The notes: generated by a model not told the origin, from the sequence alone. A stretch of 64,000 bases of DNA from Scandinavium lactucae (GCF_033843265.1 NZ_JAWXRD010000031.1:1-64000), one strand, 5' to 3'. Shown: positions 53,538 to 63,464, counted from the stretch's first letter. A program made the numbers and translations.

Positions 53538-55788
53538 CGGTGTTGTTCTCCGGGTAAACAGCCTGTTCATGTTGTGCGGGGATTGCCGGCTGGAAGAAGT
53601 TCTCCGGTGGAGACGTTTGCGCCGGTGGCGTGCCGTATCCGGCATTGTTCTGGTGTGCTTCCTCAATACGCTTCTTCGATATGCGTATATTTTCGCGGTC
53701 CTTCAGCCATCTGTATTTCCCCTTACTTTTCTCCAGCGCGCTGACAGCTGCTTCAAACAGCAGAACGCCACGTTCCTCATCGCTGTAATTCACATCAGTG
53801 CGGCAATCCAGGTCGCTTGCCAGGCGTGAGATGGCCAGAAGTGTCTGGTCCTCGATGCGCGCGTGAAGATGGCCGTGATAGTTCTCCGGACTGGTTGTAT
53901 GGCAGATGTCCAGAATCTGACTGACCCGTTCCTGAGAGACCGGGCGCCGGCGTTCCGCGGCGGGTACTTCCCTGCAAAGGTCGTTGAAGTCCGGGCGACG
54001 GATGGGGACGTAACGATTGATTTTGACCTGCAGCTTCGAAATTTTCTCACTGTCAGGGATATAGATGGAGTTACTGCGGACCAGCTGGTCCTCAAATACG
54101 ATGATGCCTTCGCCTGACTTCAGCGACTTCAGTTCGTCCAGCTGGATGTTGTCTTTATCGCGAAATTCCACACGGTCAACATCCTGATAGCTGCCCATTC
54201 CCGTTCGTTCCATCGTGCGCTGCTCTGCGTACTGACCTGTTCCTCCGACCGCGCGGATCATCTTCAGGGTGTCTTCCGTATCCTCCGTTTTCATAAACTG
54301 CTTGGTACCGAGGTTGGCGTTGACTGAGTGAACCTCTTTACCGTGCTTCAGCATGGCCTGAATATCTTGACCGAGGATAACCAGCATGTAACGCAGGCTT
54401 CGCATCTGGGCGGCCAGCTTTTCCAGGCCTGGTGCGAAGTAATAACCCACTTCGTCACAGATGAGCATGAAAGGAAACTTGCTGGCGAACTTCTTCACGG
54501 TCAGCGTATGTTCCGGTGAACCCTCAATCTTGTTACCCAGGTCTTTGGCGATGTTCATCCGGATGTCAGAGATATAGAGCTTACCCAGTGTTGCGGCTTC
54601 ATTATCGGAGAGCTCAAGGGCAGGGATCAGGACAACGAGCGTGCGGTCGTTATGCAGGATGTCCTGCATATCCATGTCACCGCCGTTTTTAGGAAAAACG
54701 TGACCATAGGTATCGTTAAACATGCTGAGCATGCGGGTGAACTGCTGGATAAGATAGCCGTGCTGATCGAGCGCACCCTGGGACCATTCTCCGGGACGAT
54801 TAATCAGGTTCATATCAAAGCCGGCGAGGTTGGCCAGATAGTTCTCCATTGGCTTATAGCCTTCCTCATGCCAGCCCTGTTCCAGCGCTTCGCGGTATAG
54901 CCCTACAAATTTAACCAGGGGAAGGTAAGACTGGATAACGTCCTGCGTGAGGAGAATGTTATCCCTGGCCCGCTTGTAGCACAGGGCGTAAATCAGGGCA
55001 TTCATCATGGCGCGCGCCTTGTCTTTCCATCCCTCGTCACTGCCATTGCCCGCCGGTTGCAAAGACTCCATCAACTGGGTGATGAATGTCGGGCTACCGT
55101 AGGCGAATGGATTGGTGCCGTTCGACTGCGGTCGTGATTTGTCGCCAAGTAACAGTTTTTTGAAACGATCATCATTACCGGTGATGAAGTTCAGAACGTG
55201 CCAGTCATCTTCCTGGCCGAAGCGTCTGGCCATCGACCAGGTGGCAACGGCGAGATCTATCTGCGCCTTGCCATCAGAGATGCAGCAGCCGCGGGCCATA
55301 CATAGCGAATTGAGATACAGGCCATACAGCGTTTCTGTTTTCCCGCCGCCGGTGGTGGCCATAATTTGCATATGACGCAGGGCGTCAGCGGTTTCAAGCC
55401 ACAGTTCTCTGCCTCTGTCCTGCTTGCGAGCCGTCCCCAGGCACAGCGTCCCCTCAGATTTTCCGCGGACAATTTTGGGCAGGTTCAGGTTAAGCAGTGG
55501 GATATTCCAGCTGAGCTCACGTTCCGTTGAGAGGTCCAGCCCGCCGATATCCTTTGGTATTCGCAGTGGTAAGCGAAAGCGCTGATCGCTGAACGCGACC
55601 AGCAGGAGGACACAGAGCGGCAGAGATGACAATAAAGTGGCCGGCCATGAGGCGCCGGCCAGAAGAGAAAACACCAGTAGCAGCTGCACGGTGGACGGTG
55701 CCAGAAATATCCGTTCAGCCTGACTGCCATGGACCAGCCGGCTTATTCGCCAGCTATCCACAGGGCCGTGACGTCCTTTCAGATCCAT
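53458..55788 (-). CDS. trbC: IncI-type coupling protein TrbC
   Basis: A 776-residue VirD4/DotL-like ATPase that links the relaxosome to the transfer channel. It has an N-terminal membrane region (about 36-66), Walker A ATTGGGKTE (144-152) and a Walker B box FPFMLICDEVGYY. Conserved DNA-pump segments such as LRYMLVILGQDIQAM follow. Length and gene order agree with R64 trbC. The C-terminal 80 residues are Pro/Gln/Asn-rich. It follows trbB after 10 bases. In R64-like plasmids nikB is its neighbour; here more than 30 kb of T6SS DNA lies between. Confidence 0.9.
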   Translation of the reverse strand: MDLKGRHGPVDSWRISRLVHGSQAERIFLAPSTVQLLLVFSLLAGASWPATLLSSLPLCVLLLVAFSDQRFRLPLRIPKDIGGLDLSTERELSWNIPLLNLNLPKIVRGKSEGTLCLGTARKQDRGRELWLETADALRHMQIMATTGGGKTETLYGLYLNSLCMARGCCISDGKAQIDLAVATWSMARRFGQEDDWHVLNFITGNDDRFKKLLLGDKSRPQSNGTNPFAYGSPTFITQLMESLQPAGNGSDEGWKDKARAMMNALIYALCYKRARDNILLTQDVIQSYLPLVKFVGLYREALEQGWHEEGYKPMENYLANLAGFDMNLINRPGEWSQGALDQHGYLIQQFTRMLSMFNDTYGHVFPKNGGDMDMQDILHNDRTLVVLIPALELSDNEAATLGKLYISDIRMNIAKDLGNKIEGSPEHTLTVKKFASKFPFMLICDEVGYYFAPGLEKLAAQMRSLRYMLVILGQDIQAMLKHGKEVHSVNANLGTKQFMKTEDTEDTLKMIRAVGGTGQYAEQRTMERTGMGSYQDVDRVEFRDKDNIQLDELKSLKSGEGIIVFEDQLVRSNSIYIPDSEKISKLQVKINRYVPIRRPDFNDLCREVPAAERRRPVSQERVSQILDICHTTSPENYHGHLHARIEDQTLLAISRLASDLDCRTDVNYSDEERGVLLFEAAVSALEKSKGKYRWLKDRENIRISKKRIEEAHQNNAGYGTPPAQTSPPENFFQPAIPAQHEQAVYPENNTDDNWYQNLSEHISAGDFTDSPDHHSY

Positions 55789-55798
55789 TACGGTCTCC

Positions 55799-56878
55799 TT
55801 ACTGAGGGGTATTGAGGAACGCCTTCAGGGTGGCGTCACTGGACATCGCCTGCAGCGGGATCATCCGGCCATCATCGCTGATAACCGTCGGTGTCCCTGG
55901 CATGCGGTACAAATCAAATGCCAGATCGTTGCGCGCCAGTGCCAGTTTGCCAGCATTGCAGTCTGCAGGGGCGGCCTCAGCCTTTTCTTTCTCCGCCGGA
56001 TTCAACATGCCGGCACCGGTGTCGTTGAGCGCTTTCCACATTTGTGCGCGTTTCTCCGGTGCGGCGCAGAGCAGGGGAACTACCTCGTCAGCGGTGCGGG
56101 TTTTGCCAATCAACGTCACCGGGAAAATCTCCACGTTATAGTCTTCAGCCAGAGCCTGAACGGTCGGTTCAAAGATGCGGCAGTTTGGGCATTCCGGATC
56201 GAGGAAAATATAAAGCGAGCGTTCATGGCCAGAGGATAACTGGATAGTGAACTCCTGCTTTGCCGCGCCATTTTTCAGCCGTTCTGCGAGGAGTGCCCGG
56301 GCTTCTGCTGCCGCTTCTGGCGAAAGCGATGCAGTGGCCTGGGCTGTCTGTGTCTGCGGGGCTGGTTGTGGTTGTGGAGTTTGCGGTGTCTGCGGGATCG
56401 GCTGTGTCGGGGTCACCGCGGTGACTGCAGTCTGAGCTGGCTGAACCGGTGATGTCACAGGGACGGATGTTATCTGTCCGGCTGGTACCGGCACCTGTAC
56501 CGGTCCGCTACGTGCCAGCCAAGTCCCTGCCAGAATAAGGCACACGACAACGGGGGCGAACCATTTCCACTTTGATTTACTGCCTTCGGGCGCAGTTTGC
56601 GGTGCGTAGAAGTTCATGGCGATACGAGAAAGCGCGTCGGCCGTCGAGCTCATAATCAGGCTGGCTTGCTCCGGGTCTTCTGTTGCGTAAAGCCGGGCAT
56701 AGGCGCTGTAACCCTGGCGCATCCAGATAACATATTTCCCGGCGTCCTGTTCAAGGGTGAGCTGATAACGTTCAGTCGTCGGCCTGTTCAGACAGAAGAT
56801 GCTGCGATCGTTCATACGGACCATCAGATGTTGGCCGTGAATTTCGGTGCTGATATTGAAAATGGTTTGCTCTGACAT
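55799..56878 (-). CDS. trbB: IncI TrbB-like thiol-disulfide protein
   Basis: A 359-residue protein with an N-terminal cytoplasmic part and a membrane segment at about 106-122. A Pro/Gln-rich stalk (130-182) and a periplasmic thioredoxin-fold domain follow, with Cys230-Pro-Asn-Cys233 in FLDPECPNCRIFEP. This DsbC-like domain should form or isomerise disulfides in transfer proteins. Length and neighbours match R64 trbB. It lies four bases from trbA and 10 from trbC. Confidence 0.87.
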   Translation of the reverse strand: MSEQTIFNISTEIHGQHLMVRMNDRSIFCLNRPTTERYQLTLEQDAGKYVIWMRQGYSAYARLYATEDPEQASLIMSSTADALSRIAMNFYAPQTAPEGSKSKWKWFAPVVVCLILAGTWLARSGPVQVPVPAGQITSVPVTSPVQPAQTAVTAVTPTQPIPQTPQTPQPQPAPQTQTAQATASLSPEAAAEARALLAERLKNGAAKQEFTIQLSSGHERSLYIFLDPECPNCRIFEPTVQALAEDYNVEIFPVTLIGKTRTADEVVPLLCAAPEKRAQMWKALNDTGAGMLNPAEKEKAEAAPADCNAGKLALARNDLAFDLYRMPGTPTVISDDGRMIPLQAMSSDATLKAFLNTPQ

Positions 56879-56882
56879 GGGA

Positions 56883-58154
56883 TTATCTCATTTTTGGGCG
56901 AAAGGAATGGGTGTGGCGGTGTGCCTGTGGTTCATCTGTGTGGCCAGCTGAAGGGCCAACATCTTCTTCATCATCATCTGCATCGTCATCCTCCCCGGCG
57001 GGAGCGCGGACAGGATCTGCGGGCTCGTCAACGACCGCCCCGATGTGGCGTAAATCGGTTTCAAGCCCATCAAGTGCAAGGGTCATGATCGGCTGACTGA
57101 GGCGAACGCGGTAACGTGCAGCGAGCGTTTCCCAGTGGGCCTGGCTGATGACGCCAGCTGCTTCTACAAAGGGCCAGGGGCGACCGGTAGACGCCAGGGT
57201 GTACCAGAGTGGCCGGTCGAGCCCCTTCAGCCAGCGGAAGCGCCGAATGGGAAGGTGCAGGTCGTTGTCATGCAGTGCCGAAAGGGCAGTGCGGATGTAG
57301 CCGTACTGCCTGATAAAACTCCGGGCCTGCTTTGTGCCGGTCACTTTTTTGAATGCACTGTTGGCCAGCGTCAGATTCGGATAGCCAATCTTGTTTCTGT
57401 ACTTGCGGTCTACCTTAAGCGTGGAGCGATTAAGGGCATCCAGCAGAGCTTCAGCATCCTTGCGTTTGTCCATGAAGTGCTGCAAACCAAAGATGGCGAA
57501 CATTGCCCGCTCATGGTCATTGAACGCGCTGAAGAGTGGGTCCACGTCGTCTCCGGCGGCAACCTTTGGTAGCGGGGTGCCCAGCTGTGTGATGAACAGT
57601 TCCTGCGCCACCTCCCGGCGTAAACGCTGGTTGATGACCAGTCTGTGCTCGATGGCAAACTCATCCGGTGTCTGCGCGCTGCGATGTTCTTCAGGGTCCA
57701 CGTTCAGCAGCTGCTGTTTTTTATCGCCGTAGGTCAGGGCAGGGATAATTGACGGTGAGAACGCGGACATAATGCGGGGCAGTGTCTCGATTGAAATATC
57801 GCGACGTGTCCGGCTTACCTGGTGTCGCCGAACGGCGATAACTCCTGTAACGATAAGGGGTATCAGCGCAAGTAAGAGAATGCCGGCGGTGACATCCATC
57901 ACGGCAAAGAACTCGCTCCAGGCGACGTCCGGGGCGTTATTGTGAGTTCTGGCCAGCAGGTTAATACGCCAGCCCGCATACACATGAGTGCGAGGTAAAT
58001 CAGCGATATTCCATAGCCAGTACAGCAGGGTGGTACAGGTTTCGACGATGAGTTGCCGAAAGAACAGGGCTGCGATAATCAGCGTGATAAAGAAGCCGAC
58101 CACGGCCATTGACCAGTCATTAGACCGGGCGTCATTACGCGGTGGTTGCGCCAT
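56883..58154 (-). CDS. trbA: IncI TrbA-like membrane protein
   Basis: A 423-residue protein with membrane segments at about 15-40 and 88-110 and a long soluble C-terminal part. It ends in acidic and His-rich stretches (DDDADDDEEDVG, then PQAHRHTHS). Gene order and size match trbA of IncI plasmids; related DotM/IcmP proteins partner the coupling ATPase. AAAGG precedes the ATG at 58154. It leads the trbA-trbB-trbC-nuc unit. Confidence 0.85.
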   Translation of the reverse strand: MAQPPRNDARSNDWSMAVVGFFITLIIAALFFRQLIVETCTTLLYWLWNIADLPRTHVYAGWRINLLARTHNNAPDVAWSEFFAVMDVTAGILLLALIPLIVTGVIAVRRHQVSRTRRDISIETLPRIMSAFSPSIIPALTYGDKKQQLLNVDPEEHRSAQTPDEFAIEHRLVINQRLRREVAQELFITQLGTPLPKVAAGDDVDPLFSAFNDHERAMFAIFGLQHFMDKRKDAEALLDALNRSTLKVDRKYRNKIGYPNLTLANSAFKKVTGTKQARSFIRQYGYIRTALSALHDNDLHLPIRRFRWLKGLDRPLWYTLASTGRPWPFVEAAGVISQAHWETLAARYRVRLSQPIMTLALDGLETDLRHIGAVVDEPADPVRAPAGEDDDADDDEEDVGPSAGHTDEPQAHRHTHSFRPKMR

Positions 58155-58177
58155 AGAGAACCTTTATGCAAAAGAAA

Positions 58178-58199
58178 AGGCACTCTTAAAAGAGTGCCT
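58178..58199 (-). terminator. Terminator downstream of the excA-like gene
   Basis: AGGCACTCTT and AAGAGTGCCT form a perfect inverted repeat. On the minus strand it is followed by TTTTCTTTT. It separates the upstream traY-excA part from trbABC, which must have its own promoter just beyond. Confidence 0.8.
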
Positions 58200-58229
58200 C
58201 TGTAGAAGGGGGGGAATACAGCTCAGGAA

Positions 58230-58907
58230 TTATTTCGGTGGCAGAACCAGGTTGATGCCGTTCCTTTCAGCGATGTTTTTTGCCTGAAGCTCAACGCAAC
58301 CTGGAATATTGTATTCATAACTCCAGTTCTGGTTGCGCATGGCATTAATTTTTTCAAGCATCTCACCTGCTTTACCCGTGGTTATGGCCACCGTCGGGAG
58401 TTCAGGGTTACCAGTGTAAATAGTCAGCTTGTTGCCCTCCACCTCGATGGATTTCCAGTCATACATCCCGAACCCCATGACACGTACATCCCGCGGAAAG
58501 AAGAAGTTGAATATAGTTGTGTCGGGGTGGTTGATGTAAAGCAGCGTCCCTTTCCTGGTATCCAGCCCCAGGTAACCCCAGCCGGTGCGGTTCATGGCAA
58601 TATTCTGCGGTGAAGGTGCGCATAGCTCTGATTCACGGAAGAATGAAGTAAAAGCTTTAATGTTGCGACGTTGCTTCCAAACTGAATAAATGATCGCCAA
58701 AATTGTCACCGGAACGGATAGAGATAATAAAGTGATTATCTTATCGGTTAGGAACTGTGTGCTCATCAGATCCCGATAATTAATTGTCGAATATATGGCC
58801 AGCGGGATTTGGAACGGTAGAATTAAAAAACAGTATGCAAATGAGAGCATGCCTGTCACCGCGACAGACCAATTCTTGCCATATGTATCGATGTATTTAA
58901 CCGTCAT
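58230..58907 (-). CDS. excA: ExcA-like entry-exclusion protein
   Basis: A 225-residue membrane protein beginning with YGKNWSVAVTGMLSFAYCFLILPF, which I recall as typical of IncI1 ExcA. It has two membrane segments (about 14-38 and 59-76) and a cytoplasmic C-terminal domain (FPRDVRVMGFGMYDWKSIEVEG). ExcA blocks entry of related plasmids by acting against TraY of the donor. Position between traY and trbA agrees with R64. AGGAAG precedes the ATG. A toxin-antitoxin pair separates it from traY here. Confidence 0.8.
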   Translation of the reverse strand: MTVKYIDTYGKNWSVAVTGMLSFAYCFLILPFQIPLAIYSTINYRDLMSTQFLTDKIITLLSLSVPVTILAIIYSVWKQRRNIKAFTSFFRESELCAPSPQNIAMNRTGWGYLGLDTRKGTLLYINHPDTTIFNFFFPRDVRVMGFGMYDWKSIEVEGNKLTIYTGNPELPTVAITTGKAGEMLEKINAMRNQNWSYEYNIPGCVELQAKNIAERNGINLVLPPK

Positions 58908-58924
58908 AATTAGCTTCCTGATAA

Positions 58925-59212
58925 TTATCTGAGCCTTTTGCTGGCCAAATTGTAAACCTCACTGTGCTCCCGCTTACCTACGGCGACCACAGCAATGATT
59001 AATTCGTCGTTAATGACCTGGTAGACCAGCCTGAATCCCGACGCCCGTAATTTAATCTTATAGCAATCGGGCATTCCCCGAAGCTGTGCGGAAGGGATGT
59101 GCGGATTTTCCGCACACTTCTTCAGCTTCTTGGCGAACTGCTGCTGAATGGCCTTATCAAGGCCGTTCCACTCTTTCAACGCATCCGTTCTGAACTTTAC
59201 CCTATACGTCAT
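58925..59212 (-). CDS. relE: RelE/ParE-type toxin
   Basis: A 95-residue RelE-family mRNA interferase: YRVKFRTDALKEWNGLDKAI opens it, LRGMPDCYKIKLRASGFRLVYQV is the core and EHSEVYNLASKR the end. It is of the StbE/RelE group that cuts mRNA on the ribosome. Start and antitoxin stop overlap by four bases, the usual toxin-second layout. It lies 17 bases before the excA-like gene, so transfer or exclusion transcripts may read through it. Confidence 0.88.
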   Translation of the reverse strand: MTYRVKFRTDALKEWNGLDKAIQQQFAKKLKKCAENPHIPSAQLRGMPDCYKIKLRASGFRLVYQVINDELIIAVVAVGKREHSEVYNLASKRLR

Positions 59213-59460
59213 AGGTAGCTATCCAGATCCACATCATGCAAGGCCTGCTTGCTGCGTTTCTGAACCAGCTTTTCGAGCTCATGATCATCAATGCAGTCAA
59301 GCATCTGCTCATATAGTTCGGCGGGTACGCAGTAAAAGGCAGGCTGGTTGTGGTTTAAAATTGCCACAGGGAATCCAGCACCAGAGTTAACCGTAGCCAT
59401 TGGATTTTTCTTCAACTCACTTACACTGGCTGTTGTATCACTGTGAATGATGTTGGGCAT
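59209..59460 (-). CDS. relB: Phd/YefM (StbD)-type antitoxin
   Basis: An 83-residue antitoxin with the Phd/YefM fold: TTASVSELKKNPMATVNSG is the DNA-binding part, followed by PVAILNHNQPAFYCVPAELYE and a charged tail that wraps the toxin. GGAGGAATT directly before the ATG at 59460 is an ideal start; the ORF opens at 59505 without a ribosome binding site. The protein should repress its own promoter in the 90 bases between it and the end of traY. Confidence 0.87.
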   Translation of the reverse strand: MPNIIHSDTTASVSELKKNPMATVNSGAGFPVAILNHNQPAFYCVPAELYEQMLDCIDDHELEKLVQKRSKQALHDVDLDSYL

Positions 59461-59548
59461 AATTCCTCCGGGGTTGAGACTGGTTTTCAGGTCATATTTT
59501 AGCACAATATGACCTGTTTTTGAGTCTTTTTATGTGCACCGCTTCACG

Positions 59549-61693
59549 CTATTTAAACCCATTGGAATCACCTCCAGGCCTGGCGGCGTCTACTCGTTTC
59601 ATGCCCGGTGCATTCCCTGCCTTGCTACCAAAGCCGGCGAACATGTTACGTGTTGACTCTACTGCTCCCTTCATCATCTGTGCAGCTTCTCGGCCACCTA
59701 GCCATGCAATGACGTAATCTGGCAGGTAAACCTGGAGGCTGAATGCGGATGACACCAGAGTGGTACACATACGGGCATAAATCATCAATATGCCAATAAT
59801 GCTGGCAAGACCGGTTACTGAATCTGCCTGCACGTTCGCCAACGCCGGGGTGATGAGCATGTTCAGCAGCGTTCCGATAGCCACGACAACCAGGCTTGCG
59901 AAAAAGAATCCGAACACCATAAGAGACGGACGAATGGCCGCATCAATCAAAAAGATATAGCCATAGTTCGCCCGACTGCCTTTGTCTTCCTCCGTCCCGA
60001 TATGCGTAGCGGCCCATAATGAGCCTGCCGTGGTTCCAATCAGCACACTGCCCAGCCAGGAGGTACAGGCTGTGATCCAATAGATAAGAGGGATGAAGGG
60101 CAGGAAAATGGAAAGTGAAAAGCCCACGCTCAATAATATAAACAGTATGAAGTACACCACCGGGGAAATAGATCCCATCACGCTTTTGGCGATATAACCT
60201 GCACCTGATACGGTATTGATAATTTTAGCCAGTCCATTGCCATCAGCTGATGCCCAGTCTACTGCCGCCTTTGCAGCAGTGAATACAGCAAATGTGGCTT
60301 GGGCAGATACCAGAGTGTAATCGCCGATTGCTTTCATTTTGAGCATAGGATTAACTTGTGTAGAAGCGTCGTTTCCATCGCTCATTACATTTTCAATGAT
60401 TTTGCTGGTTAGTTTTTGCCCAAAAGGAAGAACCTTTCTAATAGCATCATTAGCATTCTGAACGTCATCAATATTTTCATTGCCCGCAACATTCGCAGAC
60501 CCAAGCGGCGGGGTATAGGTTGAATTTTTCCGTTGCGCCATCAATGCAGTTCGTATTTCTTCCTGAAGCTTTCCAACTCCAACTTCGCCGATATTTGACA
60601 TCCCAGTCACGATCGGGCTTTTGTTCGCAATGCTATTTACTTTCTGGTTGGCGGTTGCGAATGACTGATACCAGGCACCTAACGAAATCCAGCCGCTTTG
60701 CTTCAGGTAGTTCGCGAGCTCGCCGCGTATTGCCCCTTCGTTGTTTACACTTGCTGTTGCTGCAGTAATGGTGTCTTCATACTGGCGTGCAGCCTGTTGA
60801 ATCTCTGCTTCAGCATCCGGAAGTTTGCCTTGCCCTCCGTCCTGATAACTACGCCAGGCACTGACGAAGCCTTCCGCGCTCTGAGACAGGGAGCTGTTCA
60901 TCGCTGTGAAAGCATTCATCTGGGCATTTTCGAGCGGTCCGGAATTTATTGGCACGCTAAAGGAGAACCAGGACCCACTGTCCTTCGTCTCCGGCAGACT
61001 GGCACTGCCGCAGATTGCGCTGCCGTTCGTGATGCGTATTTCGCGACCGTCAGAAGAACGTTGTTCAGACATGGGCGGAGTTGAGCTGCTGCCTAACTGA
61101 TGCATTTCGGCCTGCTCGGTATTCATCGCCGCCTTACACAGGTACATATCAAAGATACCCCGGGCGGACGTGATGGTTTCGCCGGCAACGGGCTGCATAA
61201 TCAAGGACTCACCGTCCATGATGGCATCTGCCGCTTTATCGGTGAGCAGGTTTGCGCTCCCTACACCCATAATCGAGGCCATCCATAAAAACGCCAGGTT
61301 CGATATGGACCAGCCAGACGGTGTGGGCACCAGGGCCATAAATCCCGCCAGGGACGAAACGGGCGCCATCATCGTATTGCCGCGACCGAATACTTTCCCG
61401 CGGTTACCTGTTAGCACCGTTGCACGTAATGTGATCCCCATAAACCAGATGAACGCCAGACCGGCAATGATGGCGTTGAACACGCCATACAACTGACCGA
61501 TGAAGCTGACGTTCTGAGGCTGCAGCGGGTTATTCACCACATCACCATAAACCATGATAAGCAGCTGGCGTGAAAGGTCGGTCGTGCGCGTTGCCGCGCC
61601 GCTAATCGTGTCGTAGTTGATGTTGTCTGCAAATGCCGGCAACGACAGGCAGACCAGCGCGAGGCTGGCCACTATCAGAAGCAGTCTTTTCAT
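59549..61693 (-). CDS. traY: IncI TraY (DotA-like) inner-membrane transfer protein
   Basis: A 714-residue polytopic protein with a signal peptide (MKRLLLIVASLALVCLSLPAFA), several membrane segments at the N-terminal third and a group near residues 490-620, and a large periplasmic loop between. It is TraY/DotA of the I-type secretion machine and the donor-side determinant recognised by exclusion. GGAAATC precedes the ATG at 61693; an ATG at 61723 lacks a ribosome binding site. The final residues lie close to the toxin-antitoxin pair. Confidence 0.88.
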   Translation of the reverse strand: MKRLLLIVASLALVCLSLPAFADNINYDTISGAATRTTDLSRQLLIMVYGDVVNNPLQPQNVSFIGQLYGVFNAIIAGLAFIWFMGITLRATVLTGNRGKVFGRGNTMMAPVSSLAGFMALVPTPSGWSISNLAFLWMASIMGVGSANLLTDKAADAIMDGESLIMQPVAGETITSARGIFDMYLCKAAMNTEQAEMHQLGSSSTPPMSEQRSSDGREIRITNGSAICGSASLPETKDSGSWFSFSVPINSGPLENAQMNAFTAMNSSLSQSAEGFVSAWRSYQDGGQGKLPDAEAEIQQAARQYEDTITAATASVNNEGAIRGELANYLKQSGWISLGAWYQSFATANQKVNSIANKSPIVTGMSNIGEVGVGKLQEEIRTALMAQRKNSTYTPPLGSANVAGNENIDDVQNANDAIRKVLPFGQKLTSKIIENVMSDGNDASTQVNPMLKMKAIGDYTLVSAQATFAVFTAAKAAVDWASADGNGLAKIINTVSGAGYIAKSVMGSISPVVYFILFILLSVGFSLSIFLPFIPLIYWITACTSWLGSVLIGTTAGSLWAATHIGTEEDKGSRANYGYIFLIDAAIRPSLMVFGFFFASLVVVAIGTLLNMLITPALANVQADSVTGLASIIGILMIYARMCTTLVSSAFSLQVYLPDYVIAWLGGREAAQMMKGAVESTRNMFAGFGSKAGNAPGMKRVDAARPGGDSNGFK

Positions 61694-61744
61694 ATAGATT
61701 TCCGTAACGAACAGAATGCGCATCCGGAGGATGGCCAGGGAAGG

Positions 61745-62257
61745 TCAGAACGGCGCACGCCAGCTAAAGAGTTCTTTAAGCCAGGTGCCGGTTGCCCGCC
61801 ATTGTGCAAACGATCCCAGCTCCTGGCGGACAAGCTGCCAGAGGTGAAACTGGTTTTTCATGGCGCACACAAACAGCATGCCGGCGAAGGCTGAGATCAT
61901 GAACATCAGGCTGAGCATTCGTATCAACAGCACGCCAGCACCAGGCGGGGCTGCAAGCAGTGTGCCCACGGGTAACAGAATGACGAGGCTCACTGCCGCG
62001 ACGAACATGGCCAGCCAGATACGTTTGGCCAGTAGATAACGTAGCATCAGAGAGTCACGACTGTGGCCACTGGCGGCCACAGCTTCCTCAAAACTGAGCG
62101 TCTCGGTTTTTCCCCGGGCGGCCTCAGGCCACAGGCGGCGTAATCGCTCCGCATTTTTCTCTGCCGCGTATCGTGCGGCGTGAACCATGCGACCGGCCTC
62201 CCAGAGCGGGAGGACCAGATTGGCGGCATGCCAGACCTTTTTTCCTGGTTTTTTCAT
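61745..62257 (-). CDS. traX: IncI TraX-like transfer protein
   Basis: A 170-residue protein with two membrane segments (about 79-101 and 107-128), a basic N-terminus and the segment ETLSFEEAVAASGHS. Position between traW and traY agrees with traX of R64-type plasmids. It overlaps the traW stop by four bases. The function in transfer is not known in detail. Confidence 0.75.
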   Translation of the reverse strand: MKKPGKKVWHAANLVLPLWEAGRMVHAARYAAEKNAERLRRLWPEAARGKTETLSFEEAVAASGHSRDSLMLRYLLAKRIWLAMFVAAVSLVILLPVGTLLAAPPGAGVLLIRMLSLMFMISAFAGMLFVCAMKNQFHLWQLVRQELGSFAQWRATGTWLKELFSWRAPF

Positions 62258-63450
62258 TGGCGTGTGGCTCCGGCTGCGGCCTGCTGCAGTTTCTGCGCGA
62301 GGCGTGGTTCGTAGTACTGGGCACCTTCAAGACTCAGCTGCTGGCCAGAGATGATGGCGTTCTCCTGCAGCTGCTGTTTAATGCCCAAAAGCAGGGCGTT
62401 CTCGAGGCTCTGAATACGGATGGACTCACGCAGGAGGTTGTCACCATCCATCGCCTGCAGGTCGGTCTGATAATCCGTATTGGCGTACCGGCGATTGACT
62501 TCGAAGGACTCAAATTCACGTAACGACATCATGCCGGTGCGTTTTGCTTCCGCTGAGGCATTCTCATCAAACCAGGCTTTGCTCGATGGCGTCTGGAGTG
62601 CTTCGGCCAGCACATCCTTTGTGGCTTCGTTGGGCTGACTGGCGGCAACCATCGCCAGCTGCGGTTGCTCAGCTGCACTTTGTATGGCGTCATGCTCTGT
62701 CATCATCCCGATGTACTGACGACCGCTGTCCGTTTTGACTTCCCCTTTTTTCAGCGTTCGCCCCGGGCTTCGACGTACCGAGTTTTTGAGGTACATCATC
62801 GCGGTGTCAGTCTGCTCCTGGTTGAAGGTCAGCTCCGGGGCTTTGTCTTCCGCGCCGGCGCCAGCCAGCAGTGAACGGACTTCTTTGTCCCCACCCGGAT
62901 ATGCCGATTCGCCGCTACAGAGCTCACCCCAGGCATCCGCATCTTCTTTTGTGCAGTAGTTCCGGTGGATTTCTGCCGTGGCAAACAGACCTTTTTCCGG
63001 TACGTCGGGTTTAGATGACAGGACCTTTTTGATGGCGCTATTACTGACGCCACCGCCACTGGCCAGCGTTGATTGTTTTGCCGAGGACTGACGCGCGATT
63101 TGTGAGGCCTGCCCGGAGGCAGACTCACTGCAGATACTGTCCGGTACGGTGTAGCTGCGTCTGGCTTGCTCGAGGTTCTGCACCTGTTGTGCATAGGTGG
63201 CGTACTGTTGCATGTTCTCCGTTGACTGCTGGATCATGGCCGCAATCTTGTCGTTGCCGGAACTGATGGCCCCGCCAATCTGCTGGTTAGTGGAGAGGAT
63301 GGTGCCCAGTGTGCTGTTGGCCGTACTCAGCTGCGGCACAATCTGGGTGGTGACAGGAATGCTGCTCATTACCTCCACCGGGTAGGCCATCGCCTGTGTT
63401 GCGGACAGCAGAAGGCCGCCGATGGCGACGGCCAGAAGTCGTTTCTTCAT
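62254..63450 (-). CDS. traW: IncI TraW-like exported transfer protein
   Basis: A 398-residue protein with a signal peptide (MKKRLLAVAIGGLLLSATQAMA) and a periplasmic mature part rich in Gln, Ser and Ala. Residues around 63-100 (STENMQQYATYAQQVQNLEQ) form a helical region. LREFESFEVNRRYANTDYQTD and SIRIQSLENALLLG are conserved-looking segments. Position matches traW of R64. It begins 15 bases after traU, with no gene between, so traV of R64 is not present here. Confidence 0.8.
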   Translation of the reverse strand: MKKRLLAVAIGGLLLSATQAMAYPVEVMSSIPVTTQIVPQLSTANSTLGTILSTNQQIGGAISSGNDKIAAMIQQSTENMQQYATYAQQVQNLEQARRSYTVPDSICSESASGQASQIARQSSAKQSTLASGGGVSNSAIKKVLSSKPDVPEKGLFATAEIHRNYCTKEDADAWGELCSGESAYPGGDKEVRSLLAGAGAEDKAPELTFNQEQTDTAMMYLKNSVRRSPGRTLKKGEVKTDSGRQYIGMMTEHDAIQSAAEQPQLAMVAASQPNEATKDVLAEALQTPSSKAWFDENASAEAKRTGMMSLREFESFEVNRRYANTDYQTDLQAMDGDNLLRESIRIQSLENALLLGIKQQLQENAIISGQQLSLEGAQYYEPRLAQKLQQAAAGATRQ

Positions 63451-63464
63451 GGGGTTTGCCTTAA

